From assembly GCF_014904065.1 (NCBI RefSeq), contig NZ_JACXJG010000011.1, positions 1 through 7,267 on the forward strand: a stretch of DNA of 7,267 bases, written 5' to 3'. The notes beneath the pieces are model-generated. The model saw only the letters and a list, made by a program, of their open reading frames with translations. It was not told where the DNA came from and did no database searches. Numbering within the stretch: position 1 is the first letter of the stretch; every line of letters begins with the position of its first letter. Positions 5,925 through 7,267 of this stretch are shown here, piece by piece. The DNA comes from Gulosibacter sediminis (GTDB lineage: Bacteria; Actinomycetota; Actinomycetes; Actinomycetales; Microbacteriaceae). Position numbers and translations under genes: made by a program.

Positions 5925-7019
5925 GTGGTGGATGTGAACGATCTCGTGATGCCCACCACCGGCGCAATCCAGGTGCTCCCCCAGCGCCCGAACGCCGACG
6001 TCGCCGCCCAGCCGGCCGCGACGTCGCCCGCGCGCACCGCGAACGCCCGCGGCATCCTCACCTCGGTCGTCGCCTCGGTCGCGTTCGCCGCACTCTTCGG
6101 CATCCCGAGCATGCTTGACGGCCTCGACGCCTCGGCCGTCTTCGGCTGGCGCATCGTCGCCGCGCTGCCGTTCCTCGCGGTCATCCTCACCCTGCTTCGT
6201 CAGTGGCCCGAGCTGCGGCGCATCCTCGGCCGCATCCGTCGCCGCCCGACCCTCGCGCTCGTGCTCGTCGCCGACGGCCTGCTCTTCGGCACGCAGACCT
6301 GGCTATTCGCGTGGGGCCCCATGAGCGGCAACGCGCTCGCCGTGTCGATGGGCTACTTCCTGCTGCCACTCATGCTCGTCGCGCTCGGCGTCGTGCTCTA
6401 CCGCGAGCGCCTCAGCCGCTTCGGCATCGCAGCCGTCAGCCTCGCCGTCGTCGGCGTCACCGTCGCGCTCGCGACCGGCGCGAGCATCTCGTGGGCCACC
6501 TTCGCAGTCACGTTCGGCTACCCGGCCTACTTCGTGCTCCGTCGCCGCTTCCACCTCGACTCGCCCGCCGCCCTCGCGCTCGAGATGACAACGCTGCTGC
6601 CGATCGTGGCGGTCTTCGTGCTCCAGCCGCACTCGCTTGCCGCCGTGGCCGCGACGCCGATGAACTGGGCCGCGATCGCCCTGCTCGGCGTGCTCACGGC
6701 AATCGGCTTTGCGACCTACTCGCTCGCACAGCGGGCGCTGCCGATGAGCCTGTTCGGCATGCTGAGCTACCTCGAGCCGACGCTGTTGGTCGTCGTCTCG
6801 GTCGTGCTGCTCGGCGAATGGCTCACGTTCGCCGATGCGCTCACCTACGGCGCGATCGCGCTCGCGATCCTGCTGCTCTGTCTCGATGGTCTGCCAAAGT
6901 CGGGTCGACGCGAGGCCGGGCGCCGGCGCCGACCTCGCGCGCGGGCTACTGGGCGCCCGAGGTTCCGGACGCCTCGTCCCACGACTCAACGTGATGACGC
7001 CACTGCATCCGCACGGTAA
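5925..7019 (+). CDS. EamA/RarD-like ten-helix transporter
   Basis: This is a drug/metabolite-transporter superfamily membrane protein, probably exporting a small metabolite or drug. Ten hydrophobic helices are visible at about 43-62, 71-91, 109-129, 138-158, 167-184, 188-204, 216-234, 247-267, 274-296 and 304-322 of 364. The best family marks are GTQTWLFAWGPMSGNALAVS (122-141), MGYFLLPLMLVALGVVLYRERLS (142-164) and the second-repeat SYLEPTLLVVVSVVLLGEWL (281-300); the first two resemble RarD. RarD proteins are near 300 residues. The extra length is a Pro/Ala-rich N-terminal 42 residues and an Arg-rich tail from about 323. The start is uncertain: GTG 5925 has no ribosome site, and GTG 5934 or ATG 5949 would drop little. 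The last 74 bases overlap the converging gene. It diverges from the LysR gene, which likely controls it. The substrate cannot be told. Confidence 0.87.
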   Translation: MVDVNDLVMPTTGAIQVLPQRPNADVAAQPAATSPARTANARGILTSVVASVAFAALFGIPSMLDGLDASAVFGWRIVAALPFLAVILTLLRQWPELRRILGRIRRRPTLALVLVADGLLFGTQTWLFAWGPMSGNALAVSMGYFLLPLMLVALGVVLYRERLSRFGIAAVSLAVVGVTVALATGASISWATFAVTFGYPAYFVLRRRFHLDSPAALALEMTTLLPIVAVFVLQPHSLAAVAATPMNWAAIALLGVLTAIGFATYSLAQRALPMSLFGMLSYLEPTLLVVVSVVLLGEWLTFADALTYGAIALAILLLCLDGLPKSGRREAGRRRRPRARATGRPRFRTPRPTTQRDDATASAR

Positions 7020-7267
7020 CGGTCTCGGTGGCCACGTCGACGACGGTGAGGCCGGCGTGCCGCAGCGCGGCCGCGACCTCGTCGGTGATGCCCGCGTCGG
7101 CACCCGTGACGCTGAGTAGCGTGTCGCTCGGCTCGTCAGCGTCAAGGTCCTCCCACGCGTTGACCCACAGCACGACGGTGCCGCGCTGACCCGGACGCGC
7201 GGGCACCGACGCGTGGTCGGTGAAGACGCCCGCGTCGATGTCTTCGTCTTCGAGTTCGTCGAGCGCG
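6946..7267 (-). CDS. hypothetical protein, 5' end beyond the window
   Basis: An open frame enters from the right edge and ends at a TGA (6946-6948), giving at least 106 residues. I do not recognise a family. The visible part starts acidic (DELEDEDIDAGVF), then reads like a small alpha/beta domain: a strand TVVLWVNAW, an acidic loop, LLSVTGADAGI, a helix DEVAAALRHAGL, and strands VVDVATETVTVRM, with a Ser/Gly-rich tail. No signal peptide or membrane helix is in view. An in-frame GTG at 7206 could be a start, but coding-like sequence continues upstream to the edge without a stop. The final 74 bases overlap the 3' end of the transporter gene on the other strand. Codon use fits the host. Confidence 0.6.
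   Translation of the reverse strand, partial: ALDELEDEDIDAGVFTDHASVPARPGQRGTVVLWVNAWEDLDADEPSDTLLSVTGADAGITDEVAAALRHAGLTVVDVATETVTVRMQWRHHVESWDEASGTSGAQ

Overview
The window is high-GC bacterial chromosome with features typical of an actinobacterium: strong G/C third positions, GTG and TTG starts, GGAG-type ribosome sites, and one gene that looks nearly leaderless. A member of the Microbacteriaceae or a relative is a reasonable guess, but nothing here fixes the genus.

Left part (1-2502). A two-gene unit on the + strand has a composition visibly less G/C-biased than the rest. It begins with an A/T-richer leader that holds a 24-codon reading frame with a good ribosome site. The first gene encodes a protein of no family I recognise, with a long soluble part and two membrane helices at the C-terminus. 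Nine bases later comes a shortened, diverged homologue of the histidine/phenylalanine ammonia-lyase (MIO) superfamily. It keeps the Ser-Gly-Asp of the cofactor loop but lacks the Tyr-Ser-Leu-Arg and Asn-Gly-Thr active-site motifs. The pair looks like an accessory, probably acquired module and is the most novel part of the window.

Boundary (2503-2657). A convergent gap holds GC-rich dyads and a stretch with host-like codon use but no start, perhaps a gene remnant.

Middle (2658-4916). Two divergent genes encode reductases of activated C=C bonds: an old yellow enzyme of the YqjM/NamA class (-) and a YhdH/AcuI-type zinc-free medium-chain reductase (+). Together they suggest turnover or detoxification of alpha,beta-unsaturated carbonyl compounds.

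Right part (4931-7267). A LysR-type regulator (-) is transcribed divergently from a ten-helix EamA/RarD-like transporter (+). Their 85-bp shared region contains an exact T-N11-A dyad overlapping the transporter's putative -35, so regulator and transporter are probably one regulatory unit. The transporter's 3' end overlaps a convergent hypothetical gene that runs off the right edge. No RNA gene, CRISPR array, insertion sequence or prophage signature was seen.
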